A DNA stretch of 64,000 nt, taken from NCBI GenBank assembly GCA_030544235.1, contig CM060475.1, positions 1,697,920 through 1,761,919 of the forward strand, read 5' to 3'. Made by a program: the position numbers and the translations under genes. The notes beneath the pieces were generated by a model. The model had not been told where the DNA came from and ran no database searches. It saw only the letters and a list, made by a program, of their open reading frames with translations. Position 1 is the first letter of the stretch. Every line of letters starts with the position of its first letter. This document shows, piece after piece, positions 1 through 13,990 of the stretch. Source of the stretch: Lepturacanthus savala (taxonomy: Eukaryota; Chordata; Actinopteri; Scombriformes; Trichiuridae).

Positions 1-105
1 CATGTCTATTTTTTTCCTTTTTGCCCCTGCCCTTCAAAAAGTCTGTATTAATGTAACTGTACGACTACAATAAAGATAAGAATTGGCTGCTCTGCTTCTC
101 CTCAC
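1..105 (-). other. klf7: klf7 intron 2, 5' part
   Basis: On the minus strand the exon 2 sequence ends ...ACACAG and is followed by GTGAGGAG, a good splice donor at 105-104. Reading on through the donor breaks the zinc-finger linker: the expected residues after HTG are EKPY, but the genomic reading gives EEKQ and soon a stop. The remaining ~100 bases are therefore intron and run off the left edge, toward the exon(s) for zinc fingers 2 and 3. Confidence 0.9.
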
Positions 106-718
106 CTGTGTGTGTCCTCTGATGGGCCTTTAAGTGGGAGCTCTTGGTGTACACCTTCCTGCAGCCGTTGAACTGGCAACGGTGAATCCTCTTCTTGTTC
201 TCTGGTAGCTCCCCCACCCCGATGACACACGCCGCCCCCTCCTCTTCGTCCTTCATCCGGACGGGGAGCGCATGCGCCGCCACCAGCCGGGCGGCGCTAA
301 GCCCCACCTTCCTCGCCACCAGCTTCAGGGTGAGCGTGCCGTCGGCCGAGGCTGTCAGCGTCTGGTTGGGCTTGACGAGGTGCCGGCCGAGCTCCGGCGA
401 CGACGGGGGCGTCAGGGAGGTCACGGCGCTCAGCTGCGCCTGGTGAACCCCTTCCACGCCTTCTACGGATTCCGCGCCCTTGGCTTTGAGGTCTCTTTTC
501 ACGGCGCCGGTCGAGGGGAAGCTCTTACGTGCCGGGCAGAGGATCACCGCAGGTGGGCTCGGCGGTTCGGGCAGGCTGGGCAGGTTCGGGAGCAAAGCGT
601 CCTCCTCGCCATCCTCCTTCAGGTAGGCCGGAGTTAAGAGGCCGTCCAAGTCTTGATCGAAGAGTTCAGACAAGCGCTTGGGCTCCGTCTGCAGATAACG
701 CTCCAATTCTAGGCAAGT
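106..718 (-). CDS. klf7: klf7 coding exon 2 (middle region and first C2H2 zinc finger)
   Basis: Partial coding exon of a Krueppel-like factor 7, a nuclear transcription factor that binds CACCC/GC boxes and, in other vertebrates, acts in neuronal and sensory development. It contributes residues 35-238 plus the first base of codon 239. The acceptor is a pyrimidine tract ending TTGCAG before ACT (T35), and the donor is at 105-104. It opens with TCLELERYLQTEP, which directly continues exon 1. LTPPSSPEL (about 136-144) and RHLVK are hallmark KLF7 motifs. ENKKR (about 207-211) is a basic, likely nuclear-localisation stretch. Zinc finger 1 has C215, C220, H233 and H237 and the RTHTG linker. KLF6 is disfavoured because LQTEP, RHLVK and ENKKR are KLF7-type. 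Residues about 52-118 look little like mammalian KLF7, which suggests a diverged teleost paralogue (klf7a or klf7b; I cannot tell which). Fingers 2 and 3 are outside the window. The apparent ORF running into 65-105 is intron read-through. Confidence 0.95.
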
Positions 719-1609
719 CTGCAAGAGATAAAAAGGGGGGGGGAGAAAAGACTCAATTTAGACACGATTCCGGCAAGTTCGATGCCCCGTCCTCGCTCTC
801 GAAATCCCGCCCCACTTGAAAAATTCAACAGCCATCAGATCATCTGATACGCCTTTACACGCTGTGGAGAGAAAAATCTGCATGGTGCCATCCGCTCACC
901 CAGACAGGCAACTTAGCGGCTCCGCCAGCTGTCACATGCGCAGCACAGAGAGCCACCAAGACAGCCAGGATTACCTGGCAGCTCCGGCAAGACGGCTGAT
1001 TACACACTGATTGATTGCAACCGCTGTAGCGTGGAACGGGGGGGGAAAAAAAGGCGGATGGCGGGAGAAGTCCTAAACTATACAGAACTCCTATCAAACA
1101 ACATTTTATAGAGCTTTGACAAGCCATGTGTGCACCGGCTTCCGCTGAGCCAAGATAGGAAGATTTATTCAGCTGTAGTTATGCTCTACTTCATCCCTAT
1201 TACTCCAAACACCTCTCCCCGCGGAGAGGGGCAAATAAAAGGCTGTATTCCCGATTCGTGCGAACTGGCATCCTGAGAAGTCTATTACTTTACAACAAGC
1301 TGGTGAAGGTTCTTAAGAGGAGAGAGGCAGCTGGGGGAAAACGAGATGCCCACCCCCTCCACCGATGTCCGAGGATGAAGCTATTACGTTTGAACGGACG
1401 GCGCCGGGTTTGATCCCGGGGATCGTTGCGTTTCACTTGTAGCCGCTAACCCGTTGTGACAGCCGAGATGGAGGCTAGCAGCTCGGCTGGCCGCGTGCTA
1501 CTCGCCACTTCATTTGTGTGTAAATAGGCACTGACAGACGGAGTAGCTAGTTCCATTATCAGGAATAAGGTTATACAGACAGAACACATCAGAGACATTT
1601 GCAATCCTA

Positions 1610-1612
1610 CCC

Positions 1613-1643
<31 letters not shown>

Positions 1644-1651
1644 ACACACAC
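1610..1651. repeat. Compound poly-C / (CA)n microsatellite
   Basis: A run of about 19-20 C residues is followed directly by about 11 CA units. Confidence 0.95.
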
Positions 1652-3003
1652 TTCTCCTTGTTTGCACCTTCTAAAAATAAAACCACACTTTTTTTCTTCT
1701 TTCTTTTTGGGAAGGAAGGAGGGTGGGGGGGTGTCTGTTGCTAAGGGAGTGCAATTTCTCCTCTAAGTCTTCCAGGAACAAAAAGGGATTTGTTTCTTGA
1801 CTGTTTACAGTATTTGCATACTGACATCAAATTAAAAAGCTCGAGACCACGTCTACAGCGAGACGTGGAGATAATGCTTCCTCCCTCCACTGCACTTTCC
1901 TTTCCTCTTCATTTTTTTTTTGTCTGAAGGCTTTAAAAAATAAAAAAAAGAAATAAAACAAACTTCTTCCTGAGAGGTCTCTGCTGCTTCATTGACGGCC
2001 CGGTGAATTAAAAGGGAGCAGCTTTTTTCTTTATTCCGTCTCTCGGAGCGCAATTAAATATTGAAGGCGTCAGAGGGAATGATGCGGCGAATGGCGTGCG
2101 TCGACCCGCGAGGTACGGAGCGGTGATGGAGCGGCTGCCAGGAAGGAGAAGGAAAAAAAAAAAGAAAGAAAAAACAAACCAACACGCTCAGCGCTATCTT
2201 TCAACTCCAACACTCCCTCCCCCCCGACTATCGATTCCCCCAAAATCACCCCCTTTTCTCCTCTATTTTTCCTCCCACTGTCGTCCTCTCTTCTCCCAAG
2301 GTGAGGACTAATTATCCGCTTAAAACCGGCCAGTTAAAGGAGACTTTATTCAGCAAAACGCTGAGGGCTGCAGCACCAAGGTGTGAGCGTGCACGCGAAT
2401 GTGTGTGTGTGAGGTAGAGATAGTTCAAGGGAGCAGAAAAGAGGATAGAAACGGATAAGTGAGAGTGGAAGGTGAAGGAGGAGTAGGAGCGGAGTGATGG
2501 AGGGACAGGAGAGGATAGAGGAGAAGGAGAAAGGTCTTGACTTCATTTTCTTGGCGGGAGGGAGGAAGGGAGGAGGTGAATCCTTTTTTGGGGAAAGTGT
2601 GACATTTGGCGTAACAGGATCCTGTCAGCGGGCCTCACACACACACACAGAAAAAGGGTTCACACACACTAAATGTTAGGTTGCGACCCACGGTGCTGTG
2701 CTCGGATTCCGGCTGCGGAGCATGGCGGGGGAGGGGGTAGGCGTGTGCACGCCGTACTTACACGCATGTGCATGCGTGCGCATACAGAATGTGGGATGTT
2801 TGATGAGAAAGGATGAAAAGGTAGAAGCTACGACTCCGTCCTTCTATCTTTTTCTCTCCCATTCGTCCGTCAAGGTCCTACCCCCACCCGCCCCCCACCT
2901 TTCCCCGTCCCCCCAGGTGGTGACATTAACATTGTTCGAGAGAAGGTCACGTAGTTGATCAGCGAGATCCTGTGCGCGCGCACGTGCGCATGCGTGAGGA
3001 GCA

Positions 3004-3036
3004 TAATTATGCAGCTCTGTGCCTAATTATGCAGCT
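3004..3036. promoter_or_regulatory. Twin TAATTATGCAGCT motif, possible homeodomain/POU/E-box element
   Basis: TAATTATGCAGCT occurs at 3004-3016 and again at 3024-3036, exactly 20 bases apart (about two helical turns). Each copy combines a homeodomain core (TAATTA), a POU-like ATGCA and an E-box half; the second extends to a full CAGCTG. Repetition of a compound motif at helical spacing in the intron of a developmental transcription factor suggests an enhancer core. This is inference only. Confidence 0.35.
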
Positions 3037-3544
3037 GTTGTATGTGTGTTTGTGTGAACACCTACGCGGCGCATGCATAAACACGTTCATTTGTTGATCT
3101 CATGGCCTAAGGTAACTTGCGTGTGTGTGTGTAGGCAAGGAAGAGAGCCAAAAGCATTGCACAATTATAGCCAAGATAAAGGAGCACACACACACACACA
3201 CACACACGGCCTCGCTTCGACTAGCGCTTGGACAGACGCCGATCTGGAGAGCCGACATCAATTGGCTCCGCACAAAGCCAGGGTCCATTTACTAAAAGGC
3301 TTTCGGGGGGCGATGCCTTCACGCGAGCCAGGATAAGCTGAGACAATCCACACCTGGAGGTAATCGCTTTGGTGGCGCACGGCGCTCCGTATTGTCAAGC
3401 ATCTATCTCCCCCTCTTCAAGCTGGACAGTCAATTATCGCCAGCTCCAGATAAACCTATATTCTCTAAAGTGTAGCAGATCTGTTTATGTCAGTGGCTTG
3501 TAACCCCACTTAAACTCTGGTGACCCCAGACATTCAAAACACAG

Positions 3545-3547
<3 letters not shown>

Positions 3548-3600
<53 letters not shown>
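3548..3600. repeat. (TA)n microsatellite
   Basis: A pure TA tract of about 53 bases immediately left of a family A MITE copy. Confidence 0.95.
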
Positions 3601-3604
<4 letters not shown>

Positions 3605-4020
3605 CAAAAGTTTGGGGTCACCCAGACAATTTTGTGTTTTCCATGAAAAGTCACACTTTTATTTACCACCATGAGTTGAAAAAAGAATAGAAAATATAGT
3701 CAAGGCATTAATATTTTTCATTTGTCCTTCAAACTTTGCTTTCCTCCAATAAAGGTCAGTTTTCTAGCTTCTCTAAGCAGCTAAACTGTTTTCAGCTGTG
3801 CTAACATGATTGCACAAGGGTTTTCTAATCATCCATTATCCTTCTGATGCAATGAACAAACACATTGATCCATTAGAACACGGGACTGATAGTTGCTGGA
3901 AATGGGCCTCTGTACACCTATGTAGATATTGATGCACCAAAAAACAGAGGTAGAATAGTCATTTACCACATTAGCAATTAGCAGAGTGTATTTCTGATTA
4001 GTTTAAAGTCATTCATTACA
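3601..4020 (+). mobile_element. MITE family A, near-full copy
   Basis: It begins GTTCAAAAGTTTGGGGTCAC (slightly truncated end) and contains the family's internal landmarks: CCATGAAAAGTCACACTTTT, ACCACCATGAGTTG, AACATGATTGCACAAGGG, GATAGTTGCTGGAAATGGGC and ACACCTATGTAGATATTG. The same landmarks recur at 50795-51302, 62275-62750 and 63609-63869. It has no coding capacity. The ends and TA context fit a non-autonomous Tc1/mariner-like element. The copy lies between two TA microsatellites. Confidence 0.85.
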
Positions 4021-4023
4021 ATA

Positions 4024-6428
<2,405 letters not shown>

Positions 6429-6643
6429 ACCATTTAAGCCTAAGAGCCACTAAGTCTATGACTGTCGTTTTATGCCTGACCCTTTAGGATTTTTTTATGT
6501 TACGTTCGATTTCGACGTCTTAATTTCAAAAGGCTATAGCTTAAAAGTGATAAGAGATGGAGACTTTCTGTAAATTAGAGAAATATAAAGAACGACCCAA
6601 AGTTTATGTAGGGATTAAATGTACACATCTAATTTGCATATTA

Positions 6644-6651
6644 TGACGTCA
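6644..6651. promoter_or_regulatory. Perfect CRE palindrome TGACGTCA (in family B)
   Basis: An exact full-site CREB/ATF consensus preceded by TTTGCATATTA. It is carried by the family B repeat. The site is seen directly; function is unproven. Confidence 0.45.
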
Positions 6652-7296
6652 CAAGGCGGGATTCATGAAATATCACATATTTTAATGCTCTATTGCATAG
6701 TGTTATTTTTCCAAAAAGCTGCGATTTAATATCCATGTTTTTAAAGGTATGTCTGAAAAGGGGGCTTTTATTTTGAAGGACATGCGATTTATGAGGTCAC
6801 ATGACCAGGACTTCCTGTTTACTCATGGCCATTTGACATGTGAGCATCACTGTCTCACAATCAAAGGTTGACTTTTATTCAGAATTTGGAAAACTTTCGC
6901 CAAGTAAGAAATTGAACTTGAATTTAATTCAACTTTATTTTCTAATATGCTAAATAGATTTGTGGAAACGATATGCAAATATGGAAAAATTCTAACTTTA
7001 ATTGACAAAATCTGCTGTTTTATTCAGTGCAGTGCTGAGAGGGTTACCCCATCTAAGCCCAGGTATTTTTCAAAGATTGAGTCACTAACAATCATGTTGT
7101 ACATCTATTTTTTTCCATTTTGTACTTGCTTAAATCCCATTTTAATGACTGTTATAGTTGCCTTTTGAACAAATATTCCCATTAACAAAAATCTATTTAT
7201 CCCATGTACAAAATTCTTTTTGTGGGATTATTCTAGAGGCTTGAAAGATTGAATAGATATATACATGTCAGGGTTGAAAATCAAACAGGAAGTTGA

Positions 7297-7304
7297 TGAC
7301 GTCA
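7297..7304. promoter_or_regulatory. Second perfect CRE palindrome TGACGTCA (in family B)
   Basis: An exact CREB/ATF full site in GATGACGTCATGTGAC, near the right end of the same element, 653 bases from the first. Confidence 0.45.
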
Positions 7305-7456
7305 TGTGACAGGAAGCACTTGGAAACTTAAATGATTTGCTAAAAACCATCTAAGTTGTCTACTATCATATCATTAGAAGAAAAAAGCTGTATGAGTAAA
7401 ATTTAGATCTTTTATTTTAAGTGTAAAACAACAGTCATAGGCTTTAAAGGGTTGAA

Positions 7457-9394
7457 CACAAACATCTTTCATCATGCTCATACTCCACAAATTGGAAAAA
7501 GATGAATTTTCAGCACCGGTGTGACATTTTGATTACTCGTGGGCACTTTCAAACAGCAGGGGCTTGATTACTCATTTTAAAAGTCAGCAACGTTCGTGTC
7601 ACAGATGAATGAAGTCGAACGCCGGCTTTTCCTTCTCCTTTTGTCGTCTCCTATCTGGTTGACAGGTCGCTCGCTTTGCACGCTTTTCTATAAGAAAGTC
7701 GCGCGACGCCATTGGTCACGGCGCAGGAGACGGCCTCGGTTGGTTTCACGGGTGCGTGGACGCAAACGCCGTGCGCCGTGATACCGGTTCTGATTAAAAT
7801 CCTTTTGAGGAATTAATCACAGCTTCGCATGGCATCAGTACGGAGACGCAGTGAAGCAGGTGACCGGATCGTCTCCTCCTTTTGTTTCTTATTCCTTTTT
7901 TATTTCATTTTTATGACATTGTTTTTCTTTATGTTCCACTGAGTTTGTTTCGAGCTGCCTTTTTGTTATTGCTTTCTTTGATTTGGCGGCACACTTGGCA
8001 CTTTTATGGGAGATGAAAAGTTTGGGCTTAATTCACATATGTGTGTGTATATAAATACATATATGTGTGTGTGTGTATGTATATATACATACACATATAT
8101 TTGTGTGTGTGTATATTTATATAAATTATATGGGGCCTATGTCTCCCATTGATCTGGTGAGCCAGGCTAAGCCATCACTTTGAGGTGACAGCTAAATGAC
8201 CAGTAGCCCCGGGCACTGGCCATCTCACCAACAGCCTTTGTGTGTGTGTGCGTGTGTGTGTGTGTTTGTGTCGCAGCGCCTAATCGATACGAAATGATAC
8301 CGCGCAGGAGCTCATCAGCGGTGGCCGTCGCAGCTGACAGAGACGGTAATCTATAGCTTCACTGAGCAATACTTACATACCCCCCCTCCCCACACACACA
8401 CACACCCACACAAAATCTCCAAAAAGCAACCCCTCTCCCCACCGCCCCCTTCTATCTAAGCTCCCCTTCAGGGTTTTTGCTTCTTCCCGTCGCACTCGCT
8501 CAGAGCTCTGGCCCCCAGATTTCAGACTCCTTAGAGAGCAGCGTGGCATCATCAGCGGATCCCCCAGTCGAGCGAGGGGAACCTGCCTACGGGGCCTAGG
8601 AGGAGGGGAGGGGAGGGGAGATACGGCTTCATTTCCATCGACAGCGATCTGAATAGCACGGCGCCCTCGCATCGCCCCGTTATCCTCGATGGGGACGGTG
8701 GCGAGGGGGTGTGAGTTTGGCCAGGAGGAGAGCTGCTGATGCCCCGACGGGCCTCTGGAGCAACAAAAGCACAGGAGAGACAGAGTTGAGACAAAGGAAA
8801 AGAGCTAGAGGGGAGAGATGGAGATAAATTAGGGTGCTGTCACAACAACAGCAGTTGGTGCACACCAGAGGTGCTCGGTTCGGTTGGTTTTCGTTGTACT
8901 ACAAGAAGATAAGAGCAAGTAGCAAAGTGCGAACGTGTAGCTCCATAACGAGTCAGAATTGGTCAATCGGACCGAATTCGATTCACTTGCAGGTGTGAAA
9001 GAGGACCACACTGGAGGAGGTGATCATGACTTGTTAAAACAATATGAAGCCTTTTGGATCTTCATGTTGCAACCATTGACTCCAAAAGGCTTAAATGATG
9101 AATGTTTTTCGATGAATATTGATCTCTATGACAATTTTAGCTTTTGTATGACTATATTTCTATTAACTTTTCTTATGACTACTTTTCTTGGACATATTTA
9201 TACTTACTGATCTTGCATCTTGCTTCTAAAAGGCTTGATTGTTCAACTGACTTGTAATATTTCTCTACAAAACATTTTTAGGAGATTCTTCTGGATTTTT
9301 CTATTTGGGCTACACCTCCATGTGTACCCAAATCCTCCCCATCAAAAGCACCTGATGAAGGTCTGAGTACAAATTCATTTTTCTTTTTCTTGTT
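7457..9394. other. Intronic stretch; TG/TA compound repeat and possible conserved block
   Basis: 8035-8132 is a compound (TG)n/(TA)n microsatellite. 8140-8240, just beyond it, is balanced non-repetitive sequence that looks like conserved non-coding DNA, followed by a GT tract at about 8238-8265. 8373-8800 is C- and purine-rich with spurious ORFs. 8860-9390 is AT-rich and unremarkable. Confidence 0.4.
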
Positions 9395-9545
9395 GAAGAG
9401 CATTGAGGAAAAGGAAAAAAAGGGCACATGTAGCATATATTTGCCACTCAAGAGGGCACTTCAACAGGTGCTTAAGGACATTTTAGCATGCTTTTTAGTT
9501 CCCAAGAGGGCGCTTAAGGGTGTTTTTGGTTGCCATGACCATTTC
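9395..9545 (+). repeat. Family C VNTR element, short copy
   Basis: It has the family leader (GGAAAAAAAGGGCACATGTAG, then TTTGCCACTCAAGAGGGCAC) followed by about three degenerate units of the type TTTAGCATGCTTTTTAGTTCCCAAGAGGGC. Larger copies are at 41510, 49490 and 56960. Confidence 0.75.
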
Positions 9546-10394
9546 CAACAATCCCCCCCAGTGCACGCCAATGCTACATAGTAAAAATTTTATTACCTGG
9601 ACCAAATAATCGAACTAGTGGTGTGAAAGTACCCTTAGAGAGAGAGGAAGGTAAAAAGATGAAGATGCAAGTGTGCAACGGGTCATGTTTCAGATTAGGA
9701 AGTTTGAAGGGAGAGTAAAGCGTGGAGCAACAGCGTTCTCCCACCTACAGAAGCGTGAAAAAAAATTAATTAAAAAAAGAAAGATGCTGCAGATTGAGAA
9801 GAAAGAAGGGGGATAGATAGAGAGACGGCAGACAGGAGTCTCCTCTCCTCGTTGACTAACAGCTCCCCATCTCTCCAGGCAGCCGAGCCTCACCTCGCCT
9901 CAGATAACGCGCCACGGAAACAGCTTAATTACACACGCGGCCTTATCAGACGACATTAGCCTCACAGTAATAATCGGGCGCCGCCGTCAGCCCCCTCCGT
10001 CAAAGCCTGGCAACGCAGCACCTCGAGGCGGTTTTTACACAGTGCGGGCTCTGAGCTGATAACAGACACTGCCAGTTGTTAAATCACAATTTGCTGATGG
10101 AGTTTGAGGGAATAATGCACATTTGGTTGTAAACCTGACACCTCCTTTACACACAGTCAATTTTTGTTTGGATGGGTGCACTAATAGCCCTGATGGGCAC
10201 TGCAGGCAGCATATTCAATTAAGTGTTGTTGGTTAGATTTACATTCCAGGCATTTAATCTGACACTTTAATTCTCATTTAAGTGCTCATCCTTTGGCATG
10301 TTGCTCTTGGATGGAGGAATCGAACCGGCGGGACTGTGAGGTTCAGTTTTGCTCGTTTTGAGGCAGCGCAAAAGTCCCATGCTAGGTTTTTTGG
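9546..10394. other. Intronic stretch with conserved-element-like block
   Basis: No gene. 9880-10280 is non-repetitive and rich in regulatory-style words: TTAATTACAC, GCGGCCTTATCAG (GATA-type), CTGATAACAG and CAATTAAGTG. It is the best candidate for conserved non-coding sequence in this part of the intron; proof would need alignment. Confidence 0.35.
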
Positions 10395-10600
10395 TTGCAA
10401 AAAATATAATCTTTATTTTTCTATTATAGTAAACTGATAGTTGTTTGGTTGTGGACAAAAAAGGACATTTTAGATTGAGTTTTTCACTTTGGGGAAACAC
10501 TGATTGACATTTTACACCATTTTATGAAGCAGAGAACATATTGAATAATTACTTCTATAGTTGATAGATTAATTAACTCTCTACTAGATGCAGCCAGTGT
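10395..10600 (+). repeat. Family F dispersed repeat
   Basis: It shares GATTGACATTTTACACCATT, TATGAA, TGGACAAAAAA and the AATAATTA/GATTAATTAA ending with 29878-30165, and with the reverse strand of 58430-58690. Non-coding, of a type widespread in fish genomes. Confidence 0.7.
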
Positions 10601-10764
10601 TCAATGTGAGTTAAAACGCAATCGCCTATTGGTTTCTATTCAAATCTTGAGTATGTTACAGGGGTCATTAAACGCATCAGGCCAAGGAAATGATGAAATT
10701 ACTTGTTTTGTCCAGTATAAAATCCTTAATGATATTGAAAAACAGATAAATCTACACAATCCCA

Positions 10765-10865
10765 CCATACACTGCAAAAAATTAAAGAAAAATAAAACTT
10801 GAAATAAGTGCAATTATCTGCCAATGGAATAAGCTATTTCAATTATTACGATGCAAAAATTGAAA
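10765..10865 (+). repeat. Family H fragment (ACTGCAAAAA... TTATCTGC)
   Basis: ACTGCAAAAAATTAAAG, GAAATAAG and CAATTATCTGCCAAT are shared in style with 22565-22862. It is a short, decayed remnant. Confidence 0.4.
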
Positions 10866-13539
10866 TCTCTCTCAAATTGACCCCCAAAATCTCATAGTGC
10901 TGCAATGAATTGTCTTCATTATGTTTAATCTTAATACATACGTTTATAGAAATCCAGTTTACTGTCTTTTTTTTTTTTTTTTTTGCGACCCAAGCATATG
11001 TTTGTGCGTGGCCAGGCGTCTTCAAAGCGCCTTTCATCTTGCAGGAAAGCCACGATGATGGAGAGCTCTCGGAGCTCAGGAACCTGGTGACCTCTGCTTA
11101 ATGGAGCGGAAAGACATTTCCCATCGCTTTCTCCGCTTCAGACACAACAAGAAAAGCTCACCTCCGCATCATCCCGGCACCAGGGACGTCTCACGTTGTC
11201 TTCCATTATCACAACTCAAGTTTGTTAACGTAGGAATACCGTTTTTCTAGGTTATACCATGATTAAATGGTTCGTATAATAAACTCAATAAATTTGGTTT
11301 GGGATTGTTGTTAGACAAAAGAAGCAATTCAAAGCCCTTGGATTTTTGAGACCTTTTTTTTAGTGTTTCTGACATTTTCTAGATGAAACAAGTAAGCCGG
11401 AGAGACAGAACCGATCGATTCACCAATAATGGAAACGATCAGTAGCCGCAGCCAAGTCCAATATCGAGCGGAATTATCTTGAATTATCTTGTGATTGTGT
11501 TTATCTCAAGAAAGGAAGAGAGGTAAAGAAAACAGGATTTATGCCGGAGTTTTACAGTGTAGGCCAGTTGGTTTCCAGTCGTCATGACAACGCCGAAATG
11601 TTCCAAACTTTTGCTTTACGTAATGACAACGTGGCATACATGTGCTCCGGTATTTATTTACTGGATAATCCATCTTTTCTCCAAAGGAAAGGATCTCGCC
11701 AAGTGAACCGGCGAAGGTCCGCCGACCTTGAGAGCGACAGGGGTGCCGCTATGAGGTCTCAGGCTCCGGATACAACAAGTGCGTCTGGTATAAAGACCTC
11801 CGTCTAAATAGCTCGTGACAAAGTGTGGAGAACGTCTTTGTTCTGGTATTAAGTGGGGGATCGGAGAGGTGTAGTGTGAAAGAGGATAGAGAGGGAGCAC
11901 TTGAGACAGAAGAAGATGAACGATGGAGGGGAGCGTGAGATCGGGAGGAGAACGGCGGCTGGGGGGAGGCGGGGGGGGCGTAATCCCGATGACTGGATCC
12001 GTGTTGCCGTGGTCGGGGAGGGGAACCCTGTCTCTCTTTTAACTGGATTTGGTTGAGCTGCTGTTTATCGGGCGTATGACTCGCCCAAGCGCTGCCGCTC
12101 AGCTGTCAAAACCAACCTAATCTAATCAGGAGACATTTCAGCCATTTCAACGTGGCAAGAGTGCAGAGTGTGAAGCCAGAACATGAATATGTGTGTGGGT
12201 ATAGAGTAAAAGGGGGGGTATGGGGGGGTGGTCGGCGACAACAGTGGTTTTACACCGGGGTTAGCAGCTTGCGGCAGGATTTGGGGAGTCTGCGCTCCGG
12301 ATGTGGGGACCCCATTGTGTGCAGCAGGCTGGCTAATCTTCATTACCGCACACAATGACGGGGCAAGAGAATGGGGCCTTGGTTGGAAAAGGCGAGGAGA
12401 AACAAAAGAGCGGCGAGCAGCGAAAAGAGAAAGAGAGAGGGGGGGGCGGGAGGGCTGAAAATAACAGAGGGGGGGGGTAGAGATAAAGGGAACAGTGGAG
12501 CGGAAAACCTCGACTTCCTCCTCATACACTGCCAGTCAGAAAAAAAAAATAAAAGGGCCGCTCGGTACCCCAATCACGTCCGCAAACTGTGAAGTGCAAC
12601 TGCGGCGCCGTGCCCGCACTAATAAGAGCCCCCCGAAAACGTGCTTCTCTGCGGCTGCGTTGGAAGCCGCCTCCGCGTTTATCTCGTCGCTATCGCCGCG
12701 CAGGTGTTCCAGGCTTTGTCACTCATTACAGCATCAAACCTCAGGGTATAAAGGGGGGTGTGGACAATGGGGGGGGGGGCGGCACATGTGCCGAGAAAAC
12801 AAGCAGTGAAAGCAGGTCAGTGGCACAGTCTCTCGAAGGCCGCGGCGGATTAGCTCAGGGTCGCGCCGCTGTGTGCGTGTCTGTGTGTGTGTGCGCGCGT
12901 CCCGGTGAGTTCATGTGTACCTGAGAGCGTGCAGACAGCAGGTGGGGCACTGTCGTCTCCGTCTTCATTCCCCCCGCGGCGACGCTTTCAAAATAAACCT
13001 GAGTGACAAAGATTAGCCCAAGCTGCTTAAGAAATATTGAAAGACGTCTCCTCGCCACCAGTACCGCTATGGGCTCTCCTCCAAGAATGTGTGTGTGTAC
13101 ATGTGTGTGTGTCAGAGAGAGGTTGTAAAAAAGGAGGGGTGGAGGCTAGAAAGGCAGACTGAACCTATTCACCCCTCGGTGGCGAGCGGCTGGCTTTTCA
13201 GCGGGGAAGCGCAAACGGAGTGTGAGGACTTTTCACCCCAATTTCATCCTGACAATGTACGGCTGCACAGCGGAGACGAAAAGAGGACGGTTAGACGCGC
13301 TAAGGAAGGTGTTAGAACCCATTGGCTTTGGCCTTTACCTCCGCGTGTGTGTGTGTGTGTGTGTGAGACTGCTGTCCAGCAAGTGGAGTCCTCAGAAACG
13401 GGTTATTACAGGGCAAAAGGCTACAGCACAGAATAAAGACTGCGTTAAGATTACGGGTTAAAGTTTAAAGGCTTTAAATCTGAATTAATTGGAGGTCACG
13501 ACAGTTACAGTGAACGTGCAACCCAGGAGTAAGGATGTA
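10866..13539. other. Intronic stretch without recognised gene
   Basis: 10967-10984 is a T run. 11940-12480 and 12750-12780 are G-rich. CA/GT tracts are at about 12870-12897, 13085-13110 and 13342-13367. 12590-13080 is GC-rich, single-copy and CpG-containing. ORFs here reflect base composition. Confidence 0.4.
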
Positions 13540-13990
13540 GGGATGGGTATTGTTAGGATTTTCTCGATACAGATGCTGCTAATTAACACTATTAAAATTC
13601 CTAAATCTCTAATATCTATTTTATAATCAAAAAATGTCTCATCCGTGAACTGAATTAATTGAAGTTTCTCACCATTTTATTGATTTTACTGACCAGACCT
13701 TGAACACATCATAATACAACACATAATTTATGGCCCCTTGTTAAACTACCAATATAGCTCTAATCCTGTTGATTTTCATCTTTGGATTACTTTATTTAAC
13801 TAACTGAAAGTCAGACTATAATTTTGCAGGATGTTATGTGTTCAGCTGCATTTTTCACACAATGTGTTTTATCCTAACGTGCCTGACAATGGCGGCGTCT
13901 TCCCCATCATTAGAGGAAGGTTGAGATGACGTATGTTCTGAAGTGTATTGGCGCTCCGGAAGTAACCCAATTAGGAACCAGTACCAAAAA
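13540..13990 (+). mobile_element. hAT-like non-autonomous fragment
   Basis: It starts AGGGATGGGTATTGTTAGG with TTTTCTCGATAC and ends in GGAAGTAACCCAATTAGGAACCAGTACC. These resemble the GGGATGGGTATCGATA... and GGAACCGGTACC ends of hAT-related repeats common in fish. The interior is AT-rich and non-coding. The family assignment rests on memory of the ends. Confidence 0.5.

Larger units (their letters stand above)
719..3547. other. Intronic stretch: mostly single-copy, with simple repeats
   Basis: There is no gene on either strand. The block has many purine/pyrimidine runs and short CA/GT tracts (for example 2634-2670 and 3184-3207). The part around 1130-1350, with a CCCCGCGG-centred palindrome and homopolymer-poor sequence, looks non-repetitive and could be conserved non-coding DNA, which only alignment can show. 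At 3497-3540 is a short stretch resembling the common fish fragment that ends in GGTGACCCCAGAC. Short ORFs here are low-complexity or chance. Confidence 0.5.
6429..7456 (+). mobile_element. Family B inverted-ended non-autonomous element, fullest copy
   Basis: The left end includes CTATGACTGTCGTTTTA. The right end, reverse-complemented, gives CTATGACTGTTGTTTTA, with TTTAA(A)GCC outside both, so the ends are inverted repeats about 1 kb apart. Internal landmarks (AGAGATGGAGACTTTCTGTA, GAGTCACTAACAATCATGTT, AAAAATCTATTTATCCC, GGTCACATGACCAGGACTTC) recur at 21190-21727, 28900-29200, 31345-32285 and 60430-60550. No transposase is visible. The 73-residue ORF at 6947-7168 lies inside the element and matches no family I know. 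Confidence 0.75.

Noticed and set aside
65..105. Extension of klf7 exon 2 to the stop codon near 65
   Set aside because: The donor at 105-104 and the expected EKPYKC continuation of the zinc-finger array show this is intron read-through, not a truncated protein.
719..724. Start of the klf7 protein just before TCLEL
   Set aside because: The bases upstream are the splice acceptor. The true ATG is in exon 1 at 26685.
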